This document shows positions 50,254-57,899 of a stretch of 64,000 nucleotides of DNA, in pieces (positions within the stretch are counted from its first letter, which is position 1; every line of letters starts with the position of its first letter). The stretch is from Pelobacter propionicus DSM 2379 (lineage in GTDB: Bacteria > Desulfobacterota > Desulfuromonadia > Geobacterales > Pseudopelobacteraceae), in NCBI RefSeq assembly GCF_000015045.1, contig NC_008609.1:310001-374000 (forward strand). The letters are read 5' to 3'. The notes below the pieces were generated by a model. That model was given only the letters and a program-made list of their open reading frames with translations, made no database searches and had not been told where the DNA came from. Both the position numbers and the translations under genes were made by a program.

Positions 50254-52018
50254 ACAAACCGCCCAACTGTTGGAACAGCACTTCGATATCGCCTTTGCCG
50301 CGCCCGACGGGATAAAGAAGCTCCGCGAGCTGATCCTGACCCTGACCATGCAGGGCAAGCTGGTGGAGCAGGACCCGAATGATCCTCCCGCTTCGGAGCT
50401 GCTTCGTCAGATTGAAAAAGAGAGGATCTCACACGAAGGCACGAAGACACGAAGGAAAGATAAAGAACTGCCGCCCATCAAACCGGACGAAGTGCCCTAT
50501 GAGCTGCCGCAGGGGTGGGAGTGGGTGAGGCTGGGTGAAGCGATGTTAAAAATTACAGACGGAACTCATCATTCACCTCCCAATAACGAAAAAGGCGATT
50601 TCTTATACATTTCCGCTAAGAATATCAAAGATGATGGTGTGCTTATTAGCAATGCTACTTATGTAACAGAAGAAGTTCACGACGAAATTTTTTCCAGGTG
50701 CGATCCTGAATACGGGAACATTCTATACATTAAAGATGGGGCAACAACAGGGATTGTCACAATCAATGACTTGAAAGAACCATTTTCTATGCTTTCCAGT
50801 GTTGCATTGTTGAAACAACCTCATCAAGTGGACAATCGATACCTCCTATTTACTCTCAGGTCACCGTTTTTCTATGGAGAAATGCGAGCTGGAATGACCG
50901 GAGTAGCCATCACTCGTGTTACTTTGAAAAAATTACACGACGCAATTATTCCACTACCCCCCCTCTCCGAACAACACCGCATCGTCGCCCGCATCGACCA
51001 GTTAATGGCCAGGTGCGATGAGCTGGAAAAATTGCGGAAAGAGCGGGAGGAGAAGCGACTGGCCGTCCACGCCGCCGCCATCAAGCAGCTTCTTGATTCA
51101 AACTTCGCGTCTTCGCGCCTTCGCGTGAGCCAGGATTCTTCAAGCCTTCGTGCCTTCGTGCCTTCGTGTGAGACCGGTGGGGCATTTGATTTTCTCGCCA
51201 AGCACTTCGGCGAACTCTACACCGTCAAGGAAAACGTCGCCGAACTGCGCAAGGCCATCCTCCAGCTCGCCGTCATGGGCCGCCTCGTCCCCCAAGACCC
51301 CAACGACCCGCCTGCTTCGGAATTGTTGAGGGAGATCGAAAAGGAAAAGGTCTCACGCGAAGGCGCGAAGACGCGAAGGAAAGAAACCAAGCTGCCGCCC
51401 ATCAAGCCGGAGAAAGTGCCCTACCAACTGCCAAAGGGGTGGGAATGGGTGAGGTTGGGAGACGCAGGCGCTTTTGAAAGAGGAAGATCGAAACATCGCC
51501 CACGAAACGACAAGCGCCTGTTTGAACATGGCACCTATCCCTTTGTCCAGACAGGCGACGTTTCAAGGTCAAAGGCAACTGAGAATCAAATTATGACATG
51601 CACCAGCTACTACAATGATTTCGGCCTAAAACAAAGTCGCCTCTGGGAAAAGGGTACTTTATGCATAACCATCGCTGCCAATATCGCTGAAACTGGCTTC
51701 CTTGGAATGGATGCCTGTATTCCTGACAGCGTTGTTGCATTCTTGGGAGTAAACAAATCCCTTGAAAAACTGGTTAAGGTGTTCATTGATGTGGCAAAAG
51801 GCGACTTGGAGCACTTTGCACCGTCTACTGCTCAGAAAAACATAAACCTCGGCATCATCAATGAGTTGTTATTTCCACTTCCTCCCCTCAATGAACAACA
51901 CCGCATAGTCGCCCGCATCGACCAGTTGATGGCCCTGTGCGATACACTGGAGCAACGGATTGACGCTGCCACCGTCAAACGGACCGAACTGCTGGGTGCC
52001 GTGATGGCTACAATATGA
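50246..52018 (+). CDS. hsdS: Type I restriction-modification specificity subunit, with repeat-derived inserts
   Basis: A 590-residue subunit with two similar halves: DPNDPPASELL...KGWEWVRLG occurs at ~43-100 and again at ~352-410, each followed by a target-recognition domain (TRD1 ~95-245, TRD2 ~405-550) and a conserved helix (LSEQHRIVARIDQLMA / LNEQHRIVARIDQLMA). Before each TRD a CGAAG repeat is translated (SHEGTKTRRK ~62-71; SREGAKTRRK ~369-378). Two reverse copies are translated between the halves (SSRLRVSQDSSSLRAFVPSCE). The TRD parts are lower in GC than the rest. Target sequence not predictable. Confidence 0.93.
   Translation: MNKQTAQLLEQHFDIAFAAPDGIKKLRELILTLTMQGKLVEQDPNDPPASELLRQIEKERISHEGTKTRRKDKELPPIKPDEVPYELPQGWEWVRLGEAMLKITDGTHHSPPNNEKGDFLYISAKNIKDDGVLISNATYVTEEVHDEIFSRCDPEYGNILYIKDGATTGIVTINDLKEPFSMLSSVALLKQPHQVDNRYLLFTLRSPFFYGEMRAGMTGVAITRVTLKKLHDAIIPLPPLSEQHRIVARIDQLMARCDELEKLRKEREEKRLAVHAAAIKQLLDSNFASSRLRVSQDSSSLRAFVPSCETGGAFDFLAKHFGELYTVKENVAELRKAILQLAVMGRLVPQDPNDPPASELLREIEKEKVSREGAKTRRKETKLPPIKPEKVPYQLPKGWEWVRLGDAGAFERGRSKHRPRNDKRLFEHGTYPFVQTGDVSRSKATENQIMTCTSYYNDFGLKQSRLWEKGTLCITIAANIAETGFLGMDACIPDSVVAFLGVNKSLEKLVKVFIDVAKGDLEHFAPSTAQKNINLGIINELLFPLPPLNEQHRIVARIDQLMALCDTLEQRIDAATVKRTELLGAVMATI
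50429..50460 (+). repeat. CGAAG-rich repeat, copy 3, in frame in hsdS
   Basis: TCACACGAAGGCACGAAG plus ACACGAAGGAAAGA, encoding SHEGTKTRRKD just before TRD1. Confidence 0.92.
51103..51128 (-). repeat. CGAAG-rich repeat, copy 4 (reverse), in frame in hsdS
   Basis: CTTCGCGTCTTCGCGCC then TTCGCGTGA, the CGCG variant of the repeat, in the central linker of HsdS. Confidence 0.9.
51146..51171 (-). repeat. CGAAG-rich repeat, copy 5 (reverse), in frame in hsdS
   Basis: CTTCGTGCCTTCGTGCC then TTCGTGTGA, 17 bp after copy 4, same orientation. Confidence 0.9.
51351..51383 (+). repeat. CGAAG-rich repeat, copy 6, in frame in hsdS
   Basis: TCTCACGCGAAGGCGCGAAG followed by ACGCGAAGGAAAG, encoding SREGAKTRRKE at the position of the second half that corresponds to copy 3. 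Confidence 0.92.
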
Positions 52019-52040
52019 ACAATTGCCATCAAATCTTTTA

Positions 52041-52068
52041 CCCTTCGTGTCTTCGTGCCTTCGTGTGA
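52041..52068 (-). repeat. CGAAG-rich repeat, copy 7 (reverse), after hsdS
   Basis: CCTTCGTGTCTTCGTGCC then TTCGTGTGAG, 22 bp past the hsdS stop. Confidence 0.9.
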
Positions 52069-52130
52069 GATCAAATCCCGAAGATGATTGTGATAAATGG
52101 AATCATTTGGAAGATTTCAGTGGAGTGACC

Positions 52131-52469
52131 ATGCCCCTGTTCACCTATTTCCCCACCCCCGCCTTCAGCGCCAAGCTGGCCAGGATCGAGAAACAGGATC
52201 CTCCCGGCCACGCCCGCATCCTGGGGGTGATCGAGCGTCTGCTGGAAAACCCCGCCGATGCCGACGGCTGGATGCACGGCGGGCACCACGGGCGGCTCAA
52301 GAAGTACGTCGGCCGCCGCGACTACCGGCTTATCTATCACTGGTGCCAGCGGTGCCGCAAGGAGGGGAGGAAGCTGGAGCAGCAGTGCGGCTTCTGCAAC
52401 CAGATCCAGGACAACAGCGTGGTCTTCTTCGATGTCTACCACAAGAACGGGGCCAGCCGGATCACCTGA
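52131..52469 (+). CDS. RelE/ParE-like small protein with a four-cysteine insert
   Basis: A 112-residue protein that resembles RelE-superfamily toxins (HHGRLKKYVGRRDYRLIYHW, ~54-72). It has an inserted CQRC...CGFC (~73 and ~90), which could bind zinc. GGAGTG precedes the ATG. No antitoxin-like gene is adjacent, so it may be an orphan or only share the fold. It follows hsdS after a copy of the CGAAG repeat. Confidence 0.6.
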   Translation: MPLFTYFPTPAFSAKLARIEKQDPPGHARILGVIERLLENPADADGWMHGGHHGRLKKYVGRRDYRLIYHWCQRCRKEGRKLEQQCGFCNQIQDNSVVFFDVYHKNGASRIT

Positions 52470-52500
52470 TACGTGATTCTGGGCACTATCTCACGCCAGC

Positions 52501-53205
52501 TTATCCCGCCGCTTTGCTCCCCAGACGGTCCGCCTCGCTCTCCAGGGACGGATCGTCGTTCACCGGCATGCCGGCCACCTCGGTGGTGGGGCTGACCCTT
52601 CCCTCCCGCTGCTGCACCACGTGGGCCAGTTCGTGGCCCAGAAGCTGCCGTCCGGCGCTGGTGTCCGGGCTGAACTGCCCCGGCGCGAAGTGGATGTCGT
52701 TCCCCTGGGTGTAGGCTAGCGCCCCCACCTCCGTGGCCTTGCCGGAGTCGGGGTGAACTCTCACGTCGGAGAAGTCCGAGCCCAATCCCCGTTCCATGCC
52801 CGACCGCAGGCCATCGGGAATGCCGCCGGACGGCTTGAGCTGGGCGGGAAACCTCCCCTGCAGCGGTTCCTCTTCCTCCTGCGGCGCCATCTGGGCGCTG
52901 AATTTTCCCTGCGTCAACTCCTCTTCCTCCGGCATCTTGCCCTGTGCGGCGAACGTCCCCTGTTTCGGCTCGTCCTCCTCTTCGGGAAGGCGTTGGGCCG
53001 TAAATTTCCCCTGCTTGGCCAGCTCTTCGTCTTCCGTTTTGGACTGGAACTGGGCCAGACGTTTTCCCTGGGCGACCATGCGCGGGCTGTTGCCGATCAT
53101 CTCCTGGAGCGGGCTCTGGGGAGTGGTAGCAGATGCATGATCCGGTGTGCGGTGCGTGGCCGGGCCGGTTATCACCTCTCTTGACCTCTTCTGCGCGCTT
53201 TTCAT
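52501..53205 (-). CDS. DUF4157 (eCIS core) protein with metallopeptidase motif and four 17-residue repeats
   Basis: A 234-residue protein. Residues 39-46 carry SPRMVAQ preceded by N. Residues 65-122 hold four units with an exact 17-residue period (QGKFTAQ, QGTFAAQ, QGKFSAQ, QGRFPAQ) joined by acidic PEEEE linkers. Residues ~132-203 are the DUF4157 domain (GLGSDFSDVRVHPDS, GNDIHFAPGQF) with the zinc-protease motif HELAH (191-195). DUF4157 proteins are widespread partners of extracellular contractile injection systems. The ATG at 53205 follows AGGAGGGAG. There is no signal peptide. Confidence 0.85.
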   Translation of the reverse strand: MKSAQKRSREVITGPATHRTPDHASATTPQSPLQEMIGNSPRMVAQGKRLAQFQSKTEDEELAKQGKFTAQRLPEEEDEPKQGTFAAQGKMPEEEELTQGKFSAQMAPQEEEEPLQGRFPAQLKPSGGIPDGLRSGMERGLGSDFSDVRVHPDSGKATEVGALAYTQGNDIHFAPGQFSPDTSAGRQLLGHELAHVVQQREGRVSPTTEVAGMPVNDDPSLESEADRLGSKAAG

Positions 53206-53236
53206 CGTTGGCTCCCTCCTCAACACGGGTAGGTGT

Positions 53237-53668
53237 TCATGCCTCTTTTCCGTACTGCGTGTAATTGGTGATGATGATCGACTTATCCGGTATGGTAGCC
53301 GGCACGTCGCCATTCTCCTTCAGAGCCGCCTTGACCTTGGAATCGTAGTCCACGTGCTTGGGGTGGGACTTGTACTGGAAGATCAGGTAGGGGCCCCTGA
53401 CGTTGAGCTGCTGCACGACGTTCAGGGCGTCGGTGTACGAGCCGGTGATGTTTTGCGCGTACACCTTGCTGGCCTTGAACTGGCGCGCATCCTGGAGCTG
53501 TGCCACCAGCCGCCGCTGGGCCGTCTGCCGGGGACTGGCGGCGATCAGGTCGTTCGTGAGGTTGTGGGAGGGGATGGCGTTGGCAGGGGTTGTGGTTTGT
53601 ATGGATTCCCGGGAAGAAACGGAGGTGTCGGAGCGTTCCTTTGGCATTTTTCTGGTAGATGATCTCAT
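53237..53668 (-). CDS. Candidate eCIS-associated cargo protein
   Basis: A 143-residue protein with a disordered, Ser/Thr-rich first 40 residues, then ASPRQTAQRRLVAQLQ (44-59), like the motif of the DUF4157 protein, and a short globular domain (~75-143: GPYLIFQYKSHPKHVDYDSKV). No known family recognised. AAGGAG precedes the ATG at 53668. It lies 31 bp upstream of the DUF4157 gene on the same strand. Confidence 0.6.
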   Translation of the reverse strand: MRSSTRKMPKERSDTSVSSRESIQTTTPANAIPSHNLTNDLIAASPRQTAQRRLVAQLQDARQFKASKVYAQNITGSYTDALNVVQQLNVRGPYLIFQYKSHPKHVDYDSKVKAALKENGDVPATIPDKSIIITNYTQYGKEA

Positions 53669-53771
53669 GCGCGGCTCCTTGTTGTGGCTATTTTGTTTTG
53701 TGGTAGCTCCGTATGTCTTGTGTGGGCATATCGTGCACAAGAGTCACGTAGTAGTAGTGAATCGTTTGGGG

Positions 53772-54986
53772 TTATTTGAAAACCTCTTTCAATTGTTCCA
53801 GTGATAAATTGATCTTTGGGCGCTTTCCTTGTCCTGGGCCAAACTTGAAGAAAGGAGTTTTATGAAGCATCTCCTCGACTTCCGTCAGCGATTTCTTGTA
53901 CTTAACTGCGCTGACGGCCTTGCCAAGAACGTTTGAGATTTCTTCTGTCGTTGAAAAAACAAACGAATTATCAGCTCCTTGGAGATGATCCAACCCCTTG
54001 ACTCCGAGCTCTTTCAGGGCGGTAACACATACTTCCGGCGCGACATGTAATGGATTCAACACGTTATTCGTGTTGGTCCAGGTCTTGCCGTAACTAGTGC
54101 CGTCTTCCACGTCCGTATACTGCCAAGAAACACTGTATGGTACAAAATGTGCGGCGGCAAGAATCGATTTCAGCTGTGTTTTTACGGATACAACTATTTC
54201 TGGGCCTGCCAAACTTCGGATCGATTTGGCTAGATAATCCGCCATCTCATCTGGTTGAGCCAGCGTCTCCGTACTCCGCGCGGTGACGAATCCCAACTTG
54301 CCTTTCTCCGTAATCATTTCTTCCATCTTTTGCCAATCACCATATTCCAAATCTAAAGGATGGTATCGAATGTTGGCTGACGGATTCTGGAATTTGATTT
54401 GTCCTCCGAGACTTGCGGCAATTAGGTGCGATATGGCGACAGGCGTGCGGCCTTGTTCAAAGGATTTTGGAATAATACCGTGCTGAGAAAGGGTCTTAAG
54501 CGGAGCTACGTCTCCCAGTTGTCGCTCTGCATTTTCGCGGTAGCCCTTGCTGGTTGTGTCAGTGCATTCGGACCAAGGTCCCTGACAGCTTTTTCCAATT
54601 TCAACAGAATCCTTACGGATATTGTGGAAACGCAACCAGTCGCTTTGAGCGACGAGTCGTTGTGCTGGAGTACCAGAAAGCGGTGAGACCTGATTTGAGC
54701 ATGCGAGCTGAAGGTGCTTCTTCTGACCCGAAGCCACATGAGTGCTAATATCTTGCGTATGGGCCAGTGCATTCAGTTGTGTCAGTTTGCTGGAGTTATA
54801 GTGCGAAAATGGTGCAGCGTCCCCGAACAAACTGGTCAACTTCTGACGTTGTTCCACCATGCGTGGACTGCTGTCGAGGCATGTGGCAGTCCGACACTGG
54901 AGTGAATGCCTTCCGGATTCTCTCTGGGCAGTTTTTTGCGAACTTTCGGACTCCTGATGGTTCTTTTCCCTCGGAACTCTTTCCAT
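53772..54986 (-). CDS. Candidate eCIS cargo/toxin, possible nuclease-like domain
   Basis: A 404-residue protein of lower GC than its neighbours. Residues 39-50 read SSPRMVEQRQKL, at the same distance from the N-terminus as in the DUF4157 protein, and AQRLVAQSDWLRF (~108-120) resembles it further. ISHLIAASLGG (~185-195) with a following N and WQKMEEMI resembles the HLxxxxLGG core of DNA/RNA non-specific endonuclease toxins, but the match is by eye and weak. The C-terminal ~150 residues are unrecognised. GGAGGTTGGG precedes the ATG. Confidence 0.55.
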   Translation of the reverse strand: MERVPREKNHQESESSQKTAQRESGRHSLQCRTATCLDSSPRMVEQRQKLTSLFGDAAPFSHYNSSKLTQLNALAHTQDISTHVASGQKKHLQLACSNQVSPLSGTPAQRLVAQSDWLRFHNIRKDSVEIGKSCQGPWSECTDTTSKGYRENAERQLGDVAPLKTLSQHGIIPKSFEQGRTPVAISHLIAASLGGQIKFQNPSANIRYHPLDLEYGDWQKMEEMITEKGKLGFVTARSTETLAQPDEMADYLAKSIRSLAGPEIVVSVKTQLKSILAAAHFVPYSVSWQYTDVEDGTSYGKTWTNTNNVLNPLHVAPEVCVTALKELGVKGLDHLQGADNSFVFSTTEEISNVLGKAVSAVKYKKSLTEVEEMLHKTPFFKFGPGQGKRPKINLSLEQLKEVFK

Positions 54987-55019
54987 CCCAACCTCCGGTC
55001 CATTCGTGAAAACTGCAAC

Positions 55020-55625
55020 TCAACGGTACATGCACACCGTAAAATCATCCTCCAGGTACCCCCGGATCAGCTCGACCCTGGGCGACAGTTCATGGCAGAA
55101 GGTGACGACTTCCGCCCGGTCGTGGCCGGTCAACAGCTCGTGCTCCGGGAAGAACTCCGCGTCCAGCATGTTGAAGATCAGCGCCCGCTCCGCCGCGGCG
55201 TACATCCTGGCGATCATCTCCCGGTAAAAACCGGGATCGTCGCAGCGATACCCCAGGGCTCCGGAGGCGAAGACGTAGTCGGCCCTGGGGAGCTCCACCC
55301 GGGTGAAGTCTGCCCGGTAGAAGACGGTGTCCGGCCGCTGGCCATGGCGCTCCAGCGCAACTTCCAGGAACTCGGCCATCATGTCGATCCCGACGTAGGC
55401 GAAGCCGCTGAACCGCTCCGACAGGTAGCCCACCAGGTCGCCATGGCCGCACCCCAGATCCAGGATGGAGCGGCCGCTGAAATCTCCGGCGCCCGCTATG
55501 ACCCGGAAGCGCCTGCTCTGGTTCTCTTCGCCGCGCCAGCCCAGCGCCCCGACCGAGCCGCCCGGAAATCCGCGTATCCGGTGGCGGTGAAAATGGATGA
55601 TGGTAGCCTTTTCCATCAGGTTCAT
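55020..55625 (-). CDS. Class I SAM-dependent methyltransferase
   Basis: A 201-residue protein with a Rossmann methyltransferase fold: motif I ILDLGCGHGDL (~54-64), the acidic end of strand 2 VGID (~78-81), and the motif IV region ADYVFASGALGY. No extra domain. AGGAGTG precedes the ATG. It sits between the cargo candidates and the membrane protein of the eCIS cluster; its substrate is unknown, and it may modify a component or be a passenger. Confidence 0.8.
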   Translation of the reverse strand: MNLMEKATIIHFHRHRIRGFPGGSVGALGWRGEENQSRRFRVIAGAGDFSGRSILDLGCGHGDLVGYLSERFSGFAYVGIDMMAEFLEVALERHGQRPDTVFYRADFTRVELPRADYVFASGALGYRCDDPGFYREMIARMYAAAERALIFNMLDAEFFPEHELLTGHDRAEVVTFCHELSPRVELIRGYLEDDFTVCMYR

Positions 55626-55635
55626 GACCGCACTC

Positions 55636-57894
55636 CTAGGGGTAGTCCGACTCCTTCATCTTCCTCACGTAGAGCCAGATCAGCACGAACGCCAGGGCCA
55701 GGAAGACCAGGAATACCACCTCGCTCCTGCGGTACTTCCAGAACGGATCGCAGGCGAACAGGGAGCATTGGAGGAGAAACGCCAGCCCCCCCACTCCCAG
55801 GAACCAGAAGAAGCGTTTCCTGAAGAACAGCCGCAGCTCGAAGAACCGGAACGAGAGCAGGAAGTAAATCAGCATCAGCAGCGCCAGGAGGTCGAAGGCG
55901 ATCCGGACCGGCCAGCGGTTTGGTCCCACCACGCGGCAGTAGGAGGGGAAAAAGCGGGTGAGCAGCTGATTGAGAACATCGTCGTAGCCGCTGTCCTCGA
56001 AGGCGATGGCGATCTGACGGTTGATTTCGGCGGCAGGCTGCATGTCGCTGAACGGCGCGGGCCAGAAGGCCACCCCGCCGAAGTTGTCCTCGAAGTAGAC
56101 CAGGTCGTCGAAGAACTGGTGGTTGTCCGTTGTCTCGGGCGGCTGCACTGCCGGGTTGAGCAACGGGACGATCTTTCTCAGCATGTTGCGCCTCTGGATC
56201 CCCTTGAGCATCTTTTCCATATCCTGGCGCAGCGTCTTTTTCGTTTCACCGGTCGGTTCGTCCAGCAGGACGATGAACAGGTCGACATCGTTCTGGGCGT
56301 CGAACTCGTCCCTGTCGCTCTGTTCCACCTTGGGCACCAACTGTTTCAGGTAGTTCTCGCGGAAAACCCCCGTGCCCAGGTCGTCCATGGCGACCACGAC
56401 ATTCAGGTTGTAGTACCAGCCCGACCCCTTGCCCACCTGCCGCAGCCGCGCCTTCAGCCTGGTGATGAAGGAGACCAGGTAGTCGCTGGCGGCGTCATCG
56501 TGGGGATAGCCGTCGAAGTACAGGGTGATGCCGTCCACTATGGCCGGAACCCTGCTCATTCCCAGAGTTATCCATGGCTTGGCCCGGTTAAGGAGGGAGT
56601 TGTCCAGGCGCTGCGCTGCCACCGCTGCGATACTCTCGATCAGCGAATCGCCGATGGTGCTCTGTTTGGACGCCAGCATGCGCGACCAGGCCCGCCAGTC
56701 GTTGTTGTAGATCACCAGGTCCACGCTGGTGTTGTATCTGCGGGCCGTGTTGATGAAACCGGCCCGCTCCTTCGTCATGTCAAAGCGTTTGGCGATGTTC
56801 CCCCGGTCGTCGAAACCGAGGGCGAAATAGCCGATACGGGTCAGGACGCTGAAGTCCAGCTCCCGCTTCACCCCGGCCGACCAGAAGGGAACGAAGCCGT
56901 ACACCTCTCCCCGCAGGTCGTCACGGACGCAGCCGCAGGACCATCCCTTGAGGGCGATCAGCTTGCTTTCGTCAAACCGCTCGGTTTTCCGTGCCCGCTC
57001 CCGGATTTTCTCCAGGTACTCCGTGGTGAACTCCCCCTTCTCCAGGTCGCCGCTGGCGACCAGGGGGGTCTCCACCCTCACCCGCAGGGCGTTTTCTAAG
57101 AGCGCCCGTGCCGGGTATTCGCTCCCCACCAGCTCCGCGAGCCGTTCCACCACCGGTTTGGGAAGGTTCGAACTTCTCTGCTCCGCGAAAAAGGTGTCTC
57201 TCAGCATGAAGCTGACGTTCAGGTCGCCGTCGGCGTCGCCGGAAGGCTGGGCAGGCTGTTCCGCGGCTTCCAGTATCAGGTCCCGGTAGCGGTCGTAGCT
57301 CTCGCCGATGCAGCTCTTTACCGCGTTGACGAAGTCGTACCTGCTTTCAAACTCCACGTTCTGTAGCGGGTCGAGCTTGTCCAGGACGTCGTTCTTCGAC
57401 TTCATCCATTCCAGGTCGTCCCGGGTCAGGCGGTAGACAACTCCCAGGCCATCCTCGGGAGGAGCGGAGGTGACTGAAGGGCCTGAACAGGACTGTTCCA
57501 TGGCTTTCATGGTCAGGGAGCCGACGATGCCGTCGATGGGGCCGGTGTACCACCCCTGCTTCGCGTAACACTCCTGGATGCTCTTGATGGCTGCCCGGTT
57601 ATTCCTGATCCTTTTCAGCTCTCCGGTCGTCAGCTTTCTGCAGCCGCAGCAAGGCGTTGGCGCGGCGCTGGACGTGGCAGCTTTCGTGGCGGGAGACGGC
57701 GTGCTTGTGGTGACGGCAGGTGTGGTGGATGTCGTGGCCGGAGCCGGTGATGTGGAGGTCGGTGTTTCGGCTTTCGTGGCTGCCGGCGCGGCGGAAGACT
57801 CCCCGGTGGGGCGCACGCTTCCCGGCGTGGCCAGGATCAGGAACAGCAGCGCCGCGATGCAGGTTGCCGTGTATGTGATGGTTGCTCTGGACAT
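55636..57894 (-). CDS. Membrane protein with peptidoglycan-binding and GH18-like domains
   Basis: A 752-residue protein: N-terminal hydrophobic segment (~8-25), a Thr/Ser/Pro/Ala-rich linker (~28-80), a cysteine cluster (PCCGC), a peptidoglycan-binding-like domain (~96-137, GWYTGPIDGIVGSLTMKAM), a helical middle, a GH18-like domain (VYGFVPFW ~328; VDGITLYFDGYP ~451) and two to three C-terminal membrane helices (~655-745). The usual GH18 catalytic DxxDxDxE is not intact (DGITLYFDGY), so it may bind glycan rather than cut it. It sits 5 bp after the AAA+ gene. Confidence 0.7.
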   Translation of the reverse strand: MSRATITYTATCIAALLFLILATPGSVRPTGESSAAPAATKAETPTSTSPAPATTSTTPAVTTSTPSPATKAATSSAAPTPCCGCRKLTTGELKRIRNNRAAIKSIQECYAKQGWYTGPIDGIVGSLTMKAMEQSCSGPSVTSAPPEDGLGVVYRLTRDDLEWMKSKNDVLDKLDPLQNVEFESRYDFVNAVKSCIGESYDRYRDLILEAAEQPAQPSGDADGDLNVSFMLRDTFFAEQRSSNLPKPVVERLAELVGSEYPARALLENALRVRVETPLVASGDLEKGEFTTEYLEKIRERARKTERFDESKLIALKGWSCGCVRDDLRGEVYGFVPFWSAGVKRELDFSVLTRIGYFALGFDDRGNIAKRFDMTKERAGFINTARRYNTSVDLVIYNNDWRAWSRMLASKQSTIGDSLIESIAAVAAQRLDNSLLNRAKPWITLGMSRVPAIVDGITLYFDGYPHDDAASDYLVSFITRLKARLRQVGKGSGWYYNLNVVVAMDDLGTGVFRENYLKQLVPKVEQSDRDEFDAQNDVDLFIVLLDEPTGETKKTLRQDMEKMLKGIQRRNMLRKIVPLLNPAVQPPETTDNHQFFDDLVYFEDNFGGVAFWPAPFSDMQPAAEINRQIAIAFEDSGYDDVLNQLLTRFFPSYCRVVGPNRWPVRIAFDLLALLMLIYFLLSFRFFELRLFFRKRFFWFLGVGGLAFLLQCSLFACDPFWKYRRSEVVFLVFLALAFVLIWLYVRKMKESDYP

Positions 57895-57899
57895 GGCGT

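Noticed and set aside
47593-52068. CGAAG repeats as a CRISPR array
   Set aside because: Copies are in both orientations, unevenly spaced, lie inside hsdS coding sequence and no cas genes are present.
55597-57099. 500-codon plus-strand frame opposite the GH18-like gene
   Set aside because: Antisense shadow; the minus strand has a ribosome site, domain motifs and tight operon spacing.
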